In this document: positions 33,032 to 44,092 of the stretch, in pieces | How the letters are laid out: every line of letters starts with the position of its first letter | Numbering within the stretch: the first letter of the stretch is position 1 | Made by a program: the position numbers and the translations under genes | Notes under the pieces: model-generated | Databases searched by the model: none | Told to the model about the DNA's origin: nothing | What the model saw: only the letters and a program-made list of their open reading frames with translations | NCBI RefSeq assembly: GCF_003573695.1 | Contig: NC_039360.1 | Location: 66,899,911-66,963,910 of the forward strand | DNA from: Papaver somniferum | Lineage: Eukaryota > Streptophyta > Magnoliopsida > Ranunculales > Papaveraceae | Direction of reading: 5' to 3' | Length of the DNA stretch: 64,000 nt

Positions 33032-34294
33032 TATTTCCAACGATTTTCATCTTGCAATGTTTTTAGATTTATTTATTTAAATTATAAAGTTTATTTGGAA
33101 GATGATTTTGCAGTATTAATCTTTATGGTTTTATATATTGCAACTTGTTATGGGATATGTGTGTTTGCGTCCGTGAACTATGATTGTCCCATACATTGTC
33201 AAAAGTTAAGTCTTTCATATGTTATTATGCAAATATTGATAAAAAAATTGAATGAACTTTTGACAAACAAAAGCTAAGCCTATTATGTCATTATTCTATT
33301 GATGGAAGATAGGATGGACTTTTGTTTACAAAGATTAAGTCTATTATATGTCTTTATGCAAATATTGATGAAAAATAGAATGAATCTTTGAATATTCCGT
33401 AGTATTGGTTGTCATGATCCACATCTTTGTGTAAATATTGTGCGGCTCCGTAAGTTTTCTTATGTTGAGCGTTTCCGATTAAATTAATCATGGGTTCTCT
33501 TGTGGTTAATTTAATTGAGTATTTTGGATACAAATTCATGTTTCATGTGATTTGTTAATGTCCAAAAAAATCCTTATTTTCTTGTGAAAGTAAGGTCGCT
33601 CTTGTTGTTATTTGGGGATGACATTTTATGGGGGAGAGTTCTTATTTGAACTTGTGCTTAATTGCCAAATCTTTGTGGGGAGTGCGGCTGTGGAATATTA
33701 TAGGGGTTATCTTGTATATTTATAAACTCCTTGATGAATGCATTTAGGTTCGGCTATATGATTGCATCTAAACAAAGTTGATATGTGGTTCTCTTTTGGT
33801 CTTGAAGTATCTCTATGGAAATTTCATTAGGATCCCACTAGTTTTCGTACTTTTGCCTTTTAATATTGACAAAAGGGGGAGAATTAATGTGTAGTTCACA
33901 CTACAAATACATATGGTTTACATATCATTATGTAAGGGGAGTGTTTTTCATGGGAGATGAAGTATTGACTAAGGTGGAGTGATACATATCACCATAGTAT
34001 TGTTGTCAAAGTTGTGATACAATTAAACTTTGATGTTGTGCAATAATACTCTGACATTGTATAACAATGATTGAGAGCTATTGTTTTCTCATTTTTATAT
34101 CTACGAATCTTCAACAACTATGACGCTGAGGTGAACACATTTATAATCATTGGAGTACTTGGAAGTGACGAAGATTTCAAGTAATGTTGAAGAACCAAGG
34201 AGATCAAGCATTTGGATGAGAATATACAAATTTTATTTATTTGTAATCCATATGTATTGATAGTTTTGTGACTAAAATTGACAAAGTGGGAGAT
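33032..34294 (+). other. Element B region before the 3' LTR
   Basis: Homologous to 19186-20960 of A ('gggatatgt', 'ttgcgtccgtgaact', 'gggggagagttctt'). No ORF is supported. The polypurine candidate 'acaaagtgggagat' abuts the LTR. Confidence 0.65.
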
Positions 34295-35157
34295 TGTTAG
34301 AGCACTGCTCGGTCGGACTCGCAAGCGTTGTTATCTCAAGTTTAGTTGCCAAAACTATAAATCTTGATTTCTAGTATACTTATAGCTAAGTCTCGGAATA
34401 GGATAGTAAGCGTAGTTGAGCTTTCGACTTCACGACGCTCATCGAATGAAGACGAAGAACTACTCAAGGGAACTTGTGAAACTTCATCAACAAAAGGTAT
34501 GTGGAGACTTGAACTCATCTATCACTCAAAAGTATATCTACTTTATCTTCTATATGAGACAAAAGTCGTATTGCTATATAGACTTCAATTATACACATTT
34601 GATATTTCGAGTCGGGTTTATCTCGCTTATCCATTTCTCGAAATATGTGTTGGTAAGCTTTCAATTTAACAAAGTTCATCTTTTATTCTTGAAGAAAGTC
34701 AAAAGATGATCATGTGAAAATTGCCTTGTAACATCTTACATGATTTGTGTGAGACAGTCATTTGATGTAGACTCAGAATGTTTCGTATTGATCATTCGAT
34801 CACTTGAAAATTTCTTTGAAGCCAATAGTTTGTGTAAGACAGCTATTGTCGTCTTTCAAGAATGTTTCTATGATTGAAATGAGGGTTTAGAACATGTAAC
34901 CATGATTGGATATAAACATAGTGTGTATTCACATTTGTGTAAAGTTCAAAACCGGGACCATGGTATGCGTACCCGTACTAGTTAGTTGTTGGGAATCCGG
35001 GAACTAAGTATGCGTACCCGTACGCATACTGGCGGAAGTTCAAGTTTCGTGAATTTCTGCTGGAGTTTGGAAGTGTAGTATGTTATGCGTACCCATACGG
35101 GTACTGGCGTAACCAAACTCAGTCCGGATACTTAGGTATGCGTACCCATTTGCATAC
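34295..35157 (+). repeat. Element B 3' LTR, first 863 bp
   Basis: The stretch starts TGTTAGAGCACTGC. It carries the TATGCGTACCCGTACG repeats at 34963, 35008, 35084 and 35138. It stops at CATAC (35153-35157), the presumed target duplication of element E; the rest lies beyond the window. Confidence 0.88.
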
Positions 35158-37975
35158 TGAAAAGGCGAGGGTACCCAAATATACCTCAAGCTAAAACTTT
35201 TCCTATCTATAAGTCTTTTCTCCGAAAGTGATTGTCTATGGTACAACTAATCAGTTCACACTTCGTGTGATCGTCTATGGATACGAGATCGAGATAATAC
35301 AACAACGAAGTATGTTACTTGATAAAAAGGTTCAGACTTAACCAAACACAATAGGATTCACTTATCAAGTAAATAGGAATTAACGTTTGTGTAATTTAAT
35401 TTAAATATAATAAAACAATTTTAATGCGGAAATATAAAGTAAATGACACATCAAGATTTTGTTAACGAGGAAACCGCAAATACAGAAAACCCCGGGACCT
35501 TTTCCAGAATTGAATACTCTCACGATTAAGCCGCTACACAAAATTACACCTAACTTCGTATAGTTGAGACCAAGCAACTAAACCTATAGTTCACCTAGTT
35601 CCGTCTGTATTCCCACGCCTCCGACCTATGAATAAGTCATGTACTTGGAACAATTCCATTGGTTCGTATTCCAAACAGTAAAGGAACAACAAATTTGTTT
35701 GGTATCAACTCTATTCAACCAAGTGATATGAGTTGGATAAAGGCTCTTCTGTTTATCTTAACATGAACTCCTTTGTCAGGTCCTTAGATCTATCTTATGT
35801 TCAATTACCGAAGTAATCGTTTAAGATTAAGCCAACAACACTATTAATCCAAAGAATTGTGCTGATGCCGATCTACTCAATTAATCAATCCAATCTATCA
35901 CAAGGATAAACCGATTATTAATTGGATCCTCTTTTACCGAAACAAGTATTGTGCACACCAAAGATTATGAATCCACAAATCATAAATCTTCAATATCTTC
36001 TTCGTCTTCAAATCTTCTTAGATCTTCAATAAAAACCTGCACACAATCACTTGAATCTCTTGTGATCAATCACGCAGAGAACGGAGTCTGATAACAATGG
36101 ATTATCACAAGATCGTCTTTAGAACTACAACAGTCTAAAGATCCCTGTCGAAACTTTGAACTAGTTTGAGTGAATCTTATATCAGAAGAGAAGATTCTCA
36201 AGCATAAACAAACTAGGTGCAATCAAAGTTCAACCACCGTTAGTCAATCAAATTAATGAAAAAAAAGATAAACCGAAATTATCTAGTTTCCCACCAACAG
36301 TACTCGTAGAGCTTCTCAATCCCAAAGAAGACTTTAAATTGCGCAGCCGTAAGAGATTTCGCCTAATTAGGTTACTCTCCTCTCCGAATATGCGGCTACA
36401 CCAGTAACAACACAACAAAGAGGAAGTTTTTGTTACGAAGGATTAGTTTGCTAGAAAGGAAAACTTCAAGCATTCATAGACAAGGAAGTTTGGACACCAA
36501 GGAATTTCCAAAACCGAAAATATTCTCAAGATATTCATTAAAGCACAAATTCGGTTTCCATAATTTCTGGAAATGCTCTGTCCAAAAATAATGATCGAAA
36601 TCTCTCAGAAATCTCTAATTAGTAAATGCATATTACTAATTCTTATTTTCCTAAAAATGAAGTTAAATACCTTAATTAAAATATTCTTAACTTATTTATG
36701 TTTCGATCCTGGGATTCTCTTCCCTTATCTATTAAGGAATAACTTTGAACAATTAAATAATAAACATTCATAGTACGTGTTCAAAGTATGTCGACATCTT
36801 AACTTTGTAAGTTCTCTTTCACACTTACAACCTTGAAACCGATTTTCCACACTTCCAAACAAGTTTAGAATTGGTTCATCTGGATTTCAAGAACTATGCG
36901 ATTGATCAAATAACATTCAATCACAAGTCATGGGTTTAACGGTTCTACCAATACAAGTTTCGGTTCTACCTTCCATGTGAGTACTGTGTGTAGTCACACT
37001 AGCTTTCCAAAATTCGGTTGAGTAGGTACTAGGATCGGTTCCCCACATATATATGGCATCTAACTTATATGTGTTGCACATTCCATGGGATATGTTCCCC
37101 TTTGCCTAAAAACGTGTTGCACATGTTCATAGGATCGGTTCCCCTTTCTGCTATAAACCTTGTTGCACCTCATACAAGGATCAGTTCTCCTTTGTGATGT
37201 ACTGCACCTTTTACTAGGATCAGTTCCCCTTTCCCATATTTGGTTAGACATAAAATCAGAAACTCGATCATACCATCTTAGGTGATTACTTAAGATCGGT
37301 TTCACTAATAAAAGTCATACCAATACATAAGTCAGGCCTTCGTGAATAGTTCTACCAAGAACACAAACAAGTCGTGAACGGTTATACTCAATCACACATA
37401 TTGGTTGTTCATAAGATATGCAATGAATAACAAAACCAATAATGCCTGGTGATTTCCTTTTCGATTCACAAACAAGTTTATGAACTTACTTCCTTAGAAC
37501 ACATGTAAAACATTGTTCCCTAGGATGAAATCCTCACCTCATACCCATACATAATCACAGTAACATTCAAATGATTATAGCGATGTCTTATCTACAAAGT
37601 TTAATGGTTAAGCAATAAAAATCGTATTGTATTCCTTAATATTATGTCTATCTAGAGTTCAAATATGCTTCGCAATTTTGTTTTCAATATGCACGACTTG
37701 AAAGATTAGTTAGGGAATGAAACAGTTCAAGTCAAATATCACTAACCTCAAGAGGAAGGATGATTGTTATCGTTGTAGCTCCTTGCTTCTTCACATCTTC
37801 AAGTCTTCGCAATACTTGTAAAGTCTCAAATCCTAATACTTTCAAGCTAACCTATACGAACTTGACTCTAGTACATAATCAAGTGACTCTTAATATGAGT
37901 TTTGATTCACTAAAATATGACAACCAAACTCGACATACCAACGGTTGGTGGGTTCAACCGAGCTATGCTCTAACA
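35158..37975 (-). repeat. Element E 3' LTR
   Basis: 2818 bp, longer than the A, B and D LTRs. It shares the 'ttttgttaacgaggaaaccgc' block (35458-35478). Five units around TAGGATCGGTTCCCCTTT with intervening 'gttgcac' lie at 37030, 37087, 37131, 37177 and 37215, in the same part of U3 where other LTRs carry unrelated repeats. Confidence 0.85.
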
Positions 37976-39820
37976 ATCTCCCCCTTTGTCAATTTTAGTG
38001 ACAAAACTCTTACACATAAGGATAAACAAATTACAAGAATTGATTACACATACGCTTGATTCCCGAATTCAATAACACAATAAACTGCTTACATTCAATC
38101 CTTGAAAATGCCGATGTTGACATTATAATAACAAAGCTAATACTCCCCCTAAGGAAGATAGGTAGATATTCAATCTGCACGTCTTTGTTATACCAATTCA
38201 TATGATATGTTACTCCCCCTTAGTCTGTGCTTTCACTCTTTCGTTTAGATAAAACGTTTAAGCACTAATGTTATTTTCCTTAGCGATACCAATCAATATA
38301 AAATCAATGCCAGTATCACTTGTTTACTCCATGTATTTCTCCCCCTTTTGGTCACAAAATGACAAAGAAACGAAAAAATAAAGGACAACACGAAAAGAAT
38401 CTTACAAATCTCAATAGACTTGCAACCTGTAGAGTTAGGCACGAGGGTTCCACACACCATGTTCTGATAACCAATATCAAAAACCGAAACTACAAGTAGT
38501 TTTATTTTGATATGTTACCAAGGAAACAATTGTCCGAAACAATTTTCCATTTTAGTTTAGCAAACCAAAAATCAACTAAGCACCTTAGTCCCTTTGCTAA
38601 ACCGATTGTACAAAAACAATCGCTTAATTCGATAAGACCAAAATAAAGATAACTCTATTTTTCTCACCAGGTTCTAATTATCCATAAACTTAGACCTTTC
38701 AATTTTAAATAAGACAAGTACTAGGTTAGTTAAATAGCATTTCTTGTTAAAGCATTCAATTAGACTTGAATAACCGAAACCTCACTTCGATAAGTCTAAC
38801 TAAGATCAGAATTAACTTAGTTTCTCTTATCCGGAATCGAATTGGACTAAACAACTCATCTCGTAAACCTTTTATTTCGTTAAGCCATAAATAATTCATA
38901 CAAACCAAATAAATCAACTTGCATAATTATTCACCTCAACTGGAAGCAATTGAAACAACATAGACACTAAAAGCATCGCAATTGCACCGAAATTTTGTAA
39001 CCCTAAACAATTGATACCACACAATAAAGCAAGTAACAATAGTTTTTTTTAACCAGAATCAATTGAATCACACATACATCCATACACACATAATGGAATA
39101 AACATCAATTGTACCGAAATTTTGTTAAGCAAAAGCAATAAATATATATGAAATAAACTCAGGCTTTTCTTAAACAGGAAAACAATTAACTAACAAGATT
39201 GTTACCTCAAATTTCGCATCCACTTCTCCAATATGATTGCATCTTCTTCCAGGGAGAATTGATATCGAAATATCATCATGTTGTCATCCTTATGTAAAAA
39301 AAAAAGAATAACAACAACCAAACTTTACCAGGGAAAGGTTGAAAATCGGTTTTAACAATTGCAAGCAAAAGTTGAAAACCGTCGAAACACGATGCTTTTA
39401 TGTTAAACCAAAACTGATTCAACATATTGTGACTTTTTCACATATTGTTTCTACCAGAACCCCTCATGATTCTTTGATAAATCCTACCAACATGGGATAG
39501 AACTTAATCCTGCTAAATCAAAAAGTCACTCAAACCACAAGGGTTCACAACTTTATGAGATCGAATATTAAGGTAGTAAAACCGAAATCAAGCATCCCAT
39601 AAACATACATAGCAATAAGATAAAAGCATTCAAGCATAGGCTATGTAAACCGAAAACTATCACAAGAAAAATTATAAATCAAATAATTTTATTCATAATA
39701 GTTTTATTCTTAATAGACCAATACAATCATTGAAAGAAATCAAAAATTGATGTCTATTTTTTCTAGATTAAGTAAACCAGCAAATAACTTAATCTCTAAC
39801 AACCTTTACATAGGTGATTT
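37976..39820 (-). other. Element E 3' region before the LTR
   Basis: AT-rich, with several minus-strand 'gggggag' tracts (near 37976, 38145, 38213, 38341) as in A and D. No ORF longer than the tail described next is supported. Confidence 0.55.
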
Positions 39821-39966
39821 TCAAAGATCATCTTCAATTTCCTCAAATTTTTCAGGATCTCCATCAACAACATCTCGACTGATATCTCGGATTCTGCACA
39901 CAGTACCTTGGTTATTTTCACAGGCTAAAGCATTAACCTTTCGATTAATATTCCGAGCATACTTCC
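39821..39966 (-). pseudogene. C-terminal tail of an ORF of element E, cut by element D
   Basis: On the minus strand an open frame enters from 39966 and reads YARNINRKVNALACENN, then RDVVDGDPEKFEEIEDDL, ending at TGA (39821-39823). The frame is interrupted exactly at the D insertion, so only 48 codons are visible. It lies about 1.85 kb before the 3' LTR, the position of the second small ORFs of A and B, but no sequence similarity to them is visible. It may be the end of pol or of an accessory ORF. Confidence 0.35.
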
Positions 39967-42350
39967 TGAAAAAGTGGGGGTCTAACAACACCACCCAATA
40001 TTTCGCTTAGAAATCTGTATGGACAAACTCGAATATACTTTTAAGAGAATCAACAAGACTCAATCAACGAGTTTATATCTCTCTCCTGATTTGATTTATT
40101 CAAGCAGGAACTGCGAGTTCTAATCAAATACAAGGAATAACTCGGATGGTACCAAAGACCAATATCCGAGGATCAATCAATGACAATCAACAACCAAGGG
40201 TTGGATTACTCTAATTGATGATCTAACACACAACTTGTATTATTTCAATTATAAAGATAAAACAATATAATGCGGAAACTGAAATAACACAGACACCAGA
40301 AATTTTGTTAACGAGGAAGCGCAAATGCAGAAAAACCCCGGGACCTAGTCCAGATTGAACACACACTGTATTAAGACGCTACACACACTAGCCTACTCCA
40401 ACCTAACTTCGGACTGGACTGTAGTTGAACCCCAATCAGACTCCCAATGATCCAAGGTACAGTTATACTCCCTACGCCTCTGATCCCAGCAGGATACTGC
40501 GCACTTGATTCCCTTGGCTGATCTCACCCACAACTAAGAGTTGCTACGACCCAAAGTCGAAGACTTGATGACAAACAAATCTGTCTCACACAGACAAGTC
40601 TATCGAAGGATTAATCTGTCTCCCACAGATAAACCCTAAAAGGTTTTGTTCCGTCTTTTGATGGTAATCAAGGTGAACAGGAACCAATTGATAATCCGAT
40701 CTTATATTCACGAAGAACAACCTAGAGTTATCAATCACTCACAACAATCTTAATCGTTTGGTAGCGAAACAAGATGTTGTGGAATCACAAACGATGAGAC
40801 AAAGATGTTTGTGATTACTTTTTATATATTGCCTATCGGAGATATCACTCTCAAGCCAATCAATATGATTGTACTCGTATGATAGAAGATGCAGGATCAG
40901 ATCACACAACTACGATAAAGTAGTATCGGTCTGCCTTCACAATCCCAATGAAGTCTTTAAGTCGTTAACCTGGTTTTAGAAGAAGAAAACCAAAGGTTAA
41001 AGGAGAAACGACTCTAGCACGCAAACTAGTATCACACCTAAGGTGTGGGGATTATTTTTGCATTGATGCTAGATGTACCCTTATATAGTCTTTCAAATCA
41101 GGGTTTTCCATTAAGTTAACTTGGTAACAAATCAATCAATATCCACCGTTATATGAGAACCTGATTTAGATTCAAGCTAATATTTCTTAACCGTTAGTTC
41201 GAAAACTTAGCTTGTTACACACAATTGAAATGCACGCTTCTAGGTTTGTTAACCGTACCCAAACGTACGCACTTGTTGGTTCAATAATAGTTACCAAAAG
41301 GTTAGCCATATGAGCATTTCATATCAACCTTGTTCTTCTTCACCATAACTAGTTCACATGACTCAAATGAACTAGTTAGAGAGTTGTTCAATTATAAGGA
41401 ATTGTTATGTAACTACACAAGACACAATTGAAGCAAAGATGATTTGATTCACTCGAATCGGTTCATGAACTTTTATAGCCACGGTTTTCAAACTGCATTC
41501 CTTAGTCTTTTAAGTTTAAGTTCAGAAATCATCTTCAGATATATAACCTTCTTAAGTTCGCAGACTTGGTTCGCGAACTTAAGTTACCGGGCAGAGTTTA
41601 CAAACTCCAGCAGAAATTCTCAGGATGAGAACTTCGCCGGTTCACGGACTAGGTTCGCAGACTTAACTTCACGCACTAGTTTGTCAACTCCAGCAGAAAT
41701 TCTCGGGTTTGAGAACTTCGGCAGTTCGCGGACTTGGATCACGCCATTCTTCCGGTTCTCTTGATCAACAAAGTTCGCAAACTTTGGTTCAAGTAATAGG
41801 ACTTATACATAAATGTGTTTCCACAATAATGCTTATGTCCACATTGGTTATGTAATCTAAACTCTCATTCCAATCATTGAAACATTCTTCGTCAAAGCAA
41901 TTTTCAAAGTGATTGAAACATATCATGACTTTCGTCACTAGGTAAAGATAAACTTGGTCGAAGTGAAAAGCTTACCAACACATATTTCGAGATATAGATA
42001 GGCGAGGTATACTCGGCTCGAAATACCAACTGTGTATAATCAAAGTCTATATATAGCATACGACTTTTTGTCTCAAGAAGTAGGAGATAGAATAGATAGA
42101 CTTTTGAGTGATATATAAGTTCAAGTCTTCACATACCTTTTTTTCGAGAAGTTCCACCGGTTCCTTGGGTAGTTCTTCTTCTTGTATGATGAATCGCCAT
42201 GAAGTCCTTGAGCTCAACTACACTTTCTATCCTAGTCCGAGATTTAACTATAGTAGACTAGAAATCAAGACTTATAGTTTTGATCACTAACATTGACAAA
42301 CATGCTTGAGATAGCAACGCATGCGAGTTCAACCGAGAAATGCTCTAACA
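39967..42350 (-). repeat. Element D 3' LTR
   Basis: 2384 bp, TGTTAGAGCATTTCTCGG to CCCACTTTTTCA on the minus strand. The TATA box is at 41081-41088 (minus strand). U3 repeats of AAGTTCGCGGACTT and relatives lie between about 41555 and 41780. Confidence 0.92.
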
Positions 42351-43195
42351 ATCTCCCCCTTTGTCAATTTTAGCGACAAAACTATCAATACATATGGAAT
42401 ACAAAAGAAAATAATGAAACTATAGTAGCTCCTATTCCACGTGTCTAATCTTCAACGTTCCTCGAAATCTTCGTCATTTCCAAGTACTCCAATGATCCAA
42501 AGGTTGTAAGTTTAGCATCACCGTTGTTGAAGATCCGTAGCTATAACAATGAGAAAACATAATTCTCGATCATTGTATACAGTGTCGTAGTATTATTACA
42601 CAGTGTCAAAGTTCAATCGTATCACAACTTCAACAATAATACTATGGTGATATGTATCACTCCCCCTTAGTCAATACTCCGTCTCACATGAAACCACTCC
42701 CCCTTACACAATGATCCGAAAACCATATGTATTTGTAGTGTGAACTACATATTAGTTCTCCCCCTTTTTGTCAATAAAATTGGCAAAGGTACAAGAACGG
42801 GATCATGATGAAATTTCCGTAAGAGACATTTCATGACTAAAAGATAAAATACATACCAACTAATTTAGATGCAATCATAAATCTGAAGCTAAATACATTC
42901 ATCAAGGGGTTTAAAGATACAAGATAACCCCTATAAAATTCCACAGCCGCACACCCCTCAAGATATGACCATTAAGCACAAGTTCAAGAGAACTCTCCCC
43001 CATTTGATGTCATTCCCGAGAGAACAACAACGAGCGACCTTAATTTCAAAAGAAAAGAAGCATTTGAAACAAAAATGATACTAACAAGACAAAAACAACT
43101 CTACAGAAACTAACCTGGAGTAAACCTATTGGAGTTTCAAACTCAATTGCCCAAAAGATAGAAATAAGCATAGGGGCAAGAGTTGTAGAAACGTT
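42351..43195 (-). other. Element D region between pol and the 3' LTR
   Basis: No ORF is seen in 845 bp. Minus-strand polypurine tracts AAAGGGGGAGAT (42351-42362), and 'gggggag' near 42660, 42700, 42760 and 42998, occur. Unlike A, B and possibly E there is no second ORF here. Confidence 0.65.
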
Positions 43196-44092
43196 TTAAT
43201 GAACCAGAACAACACCAATAGACTGCCGCAAGTTTTGAAACGTAGCAGTGTTTAATGGTTTGGTAATAATATCAGCCAGTTGTTGTTCGGAAGGCACCAA
43301 TTCCATACTCATGATACCATTTTCATAGAGATCACGAATAACATGGTACCTTAAGTCAATGTGCTTTGTTCTTGAGTGCTCAACATGATTCTCAGTGATT
43401 CGAATTGCACTAGAGTTATCACAAAAGATTTTCATTATTCCAGTATCAACTCCATAATTAGCTAGCATTTGTTTCATTCATAAGAGTTGAGTACAACATG
43501 ATCCAGCAGCAATATATTCTGCATCACATGTAGACAGGGATTGAGAATTTTGTTTCTTGCTATGCCAAGCAACAAGATTTAGTCCTACATAGTAGAAACC
43601 CCCTGATGTACTTTTTCTGTCTTCTACACATCTTGCCCAATCAGCATCAGAATAAGCCAAAAGATCAGTGTTAGTATTAAAAGTATAAGATAAACCATAC
43701 CCGACAGTGTGATTTATATATCGAATGATCCTTTTTGCAGCTGCAAGATGAGATTCCTTTGGATTCGCCTGAAACCTGGCACAACAACCAACACTGAAAG
43801 AAATATCAGGTCTAGTAGTTGTAAGATACAAAAGGCTACCAATAATAGATCGATACAACTTTTGATCCACTTTTTCTCCTTTCTCATCTCTATGTAATTT
43901 ACCAGTGGTGAGCATAGGTGTTAATTTTATAGAAGACTTATTCAGGCCGAACCTTGTCACAAGGTCACGAACATAGTTCTCTTGGGATAAGTAAATTCCA
44001 TCCTTATGTTGTTGAATTTGTAATCCTAAGAAGAATTTTAATTCATCAACATTGCTCATTTCAAATTCTTTAGCAAGAGAGACTTGGAAGTC
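43196..44092 (-). pseudogene. pol: Element D pol, 3' part: end of RT and RNase H
   Basis: Read from 44092 downward, the frame continues the RT palm/thumb after the C insertion (FEMSNVDELKFFLGLQIQQ, the standard copia stretch) and TRPDISFSVG. RNase H follows: LLAYSDADWARCVEDRKSTS, LSTCDAEYIAA, CDNSSAIRI and SRTKHIDLRYHVIRD. A TGA at 43478-43480 replaces the Trp codon usual before MKQML. The domain otherwise runs to its normal end, ADIITKPL, with TAA at 43196. The role was reverse transcription and RNA strand removal. It is inactivated by the stop and by element C. Confidence 0.9.
44088..44092. repeat. Target-site duplication AAGTC of element C, left copy
   Basis: AAGTC flanks the left LTR and recurs at 58952-58956. 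Both copies lie within the D RT frame. Confidence 0.92.

Larger units (their letters stand above)
2065..35157 (+). mobile_element. Element B: SIRE-like copia retrotransposon, gag-only, heavily interrupted
   Basis: The 5' LTR is split by element A into 2065-2326 and 23375-25546. The internal region runs 25547-34294 and holds two solo LTR insertions. The 3' LTR starts at 34295 with TGTTAGAGCACTGCTCGG and is broken at 35157 by element E, so its end lies beyond the window. The first LTR bases at 2065 read TTTTAGAGC instead of TGTTAGAGC. There is a gag remnant and a small downstream ORF, but no protease, integrase or RT between them. B is the oldest layer of the nest because every other element in 2327-64000 lies inside it directly or indirectly. 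Confidence 0.85.
35158..39966 (-). mobile_element. Element E: SIRE-like copia retrotransposon, 3' end only
   Basis: The minus-strand element is represented here by its 3' LTR (35158-37975) and about 2 kb of internal sequence up to 39966, where element D interrupts it. The LTR starts TGTTAGAGCATAGC and ends GCCTTTTCA on the minus strand. The polypurine tract (minus AAAGGGGGAGAT) lies at 37976-37987. The rest of E lies beyond position 64000. Confidence 0.8.

Noticed and set aside
39747..40010. 87-residue + strand ORF spanning the D/E junction
   Set aside because: It crosses an insertion boundary and is the shadow of the minus-strand frame at 39821-39966.
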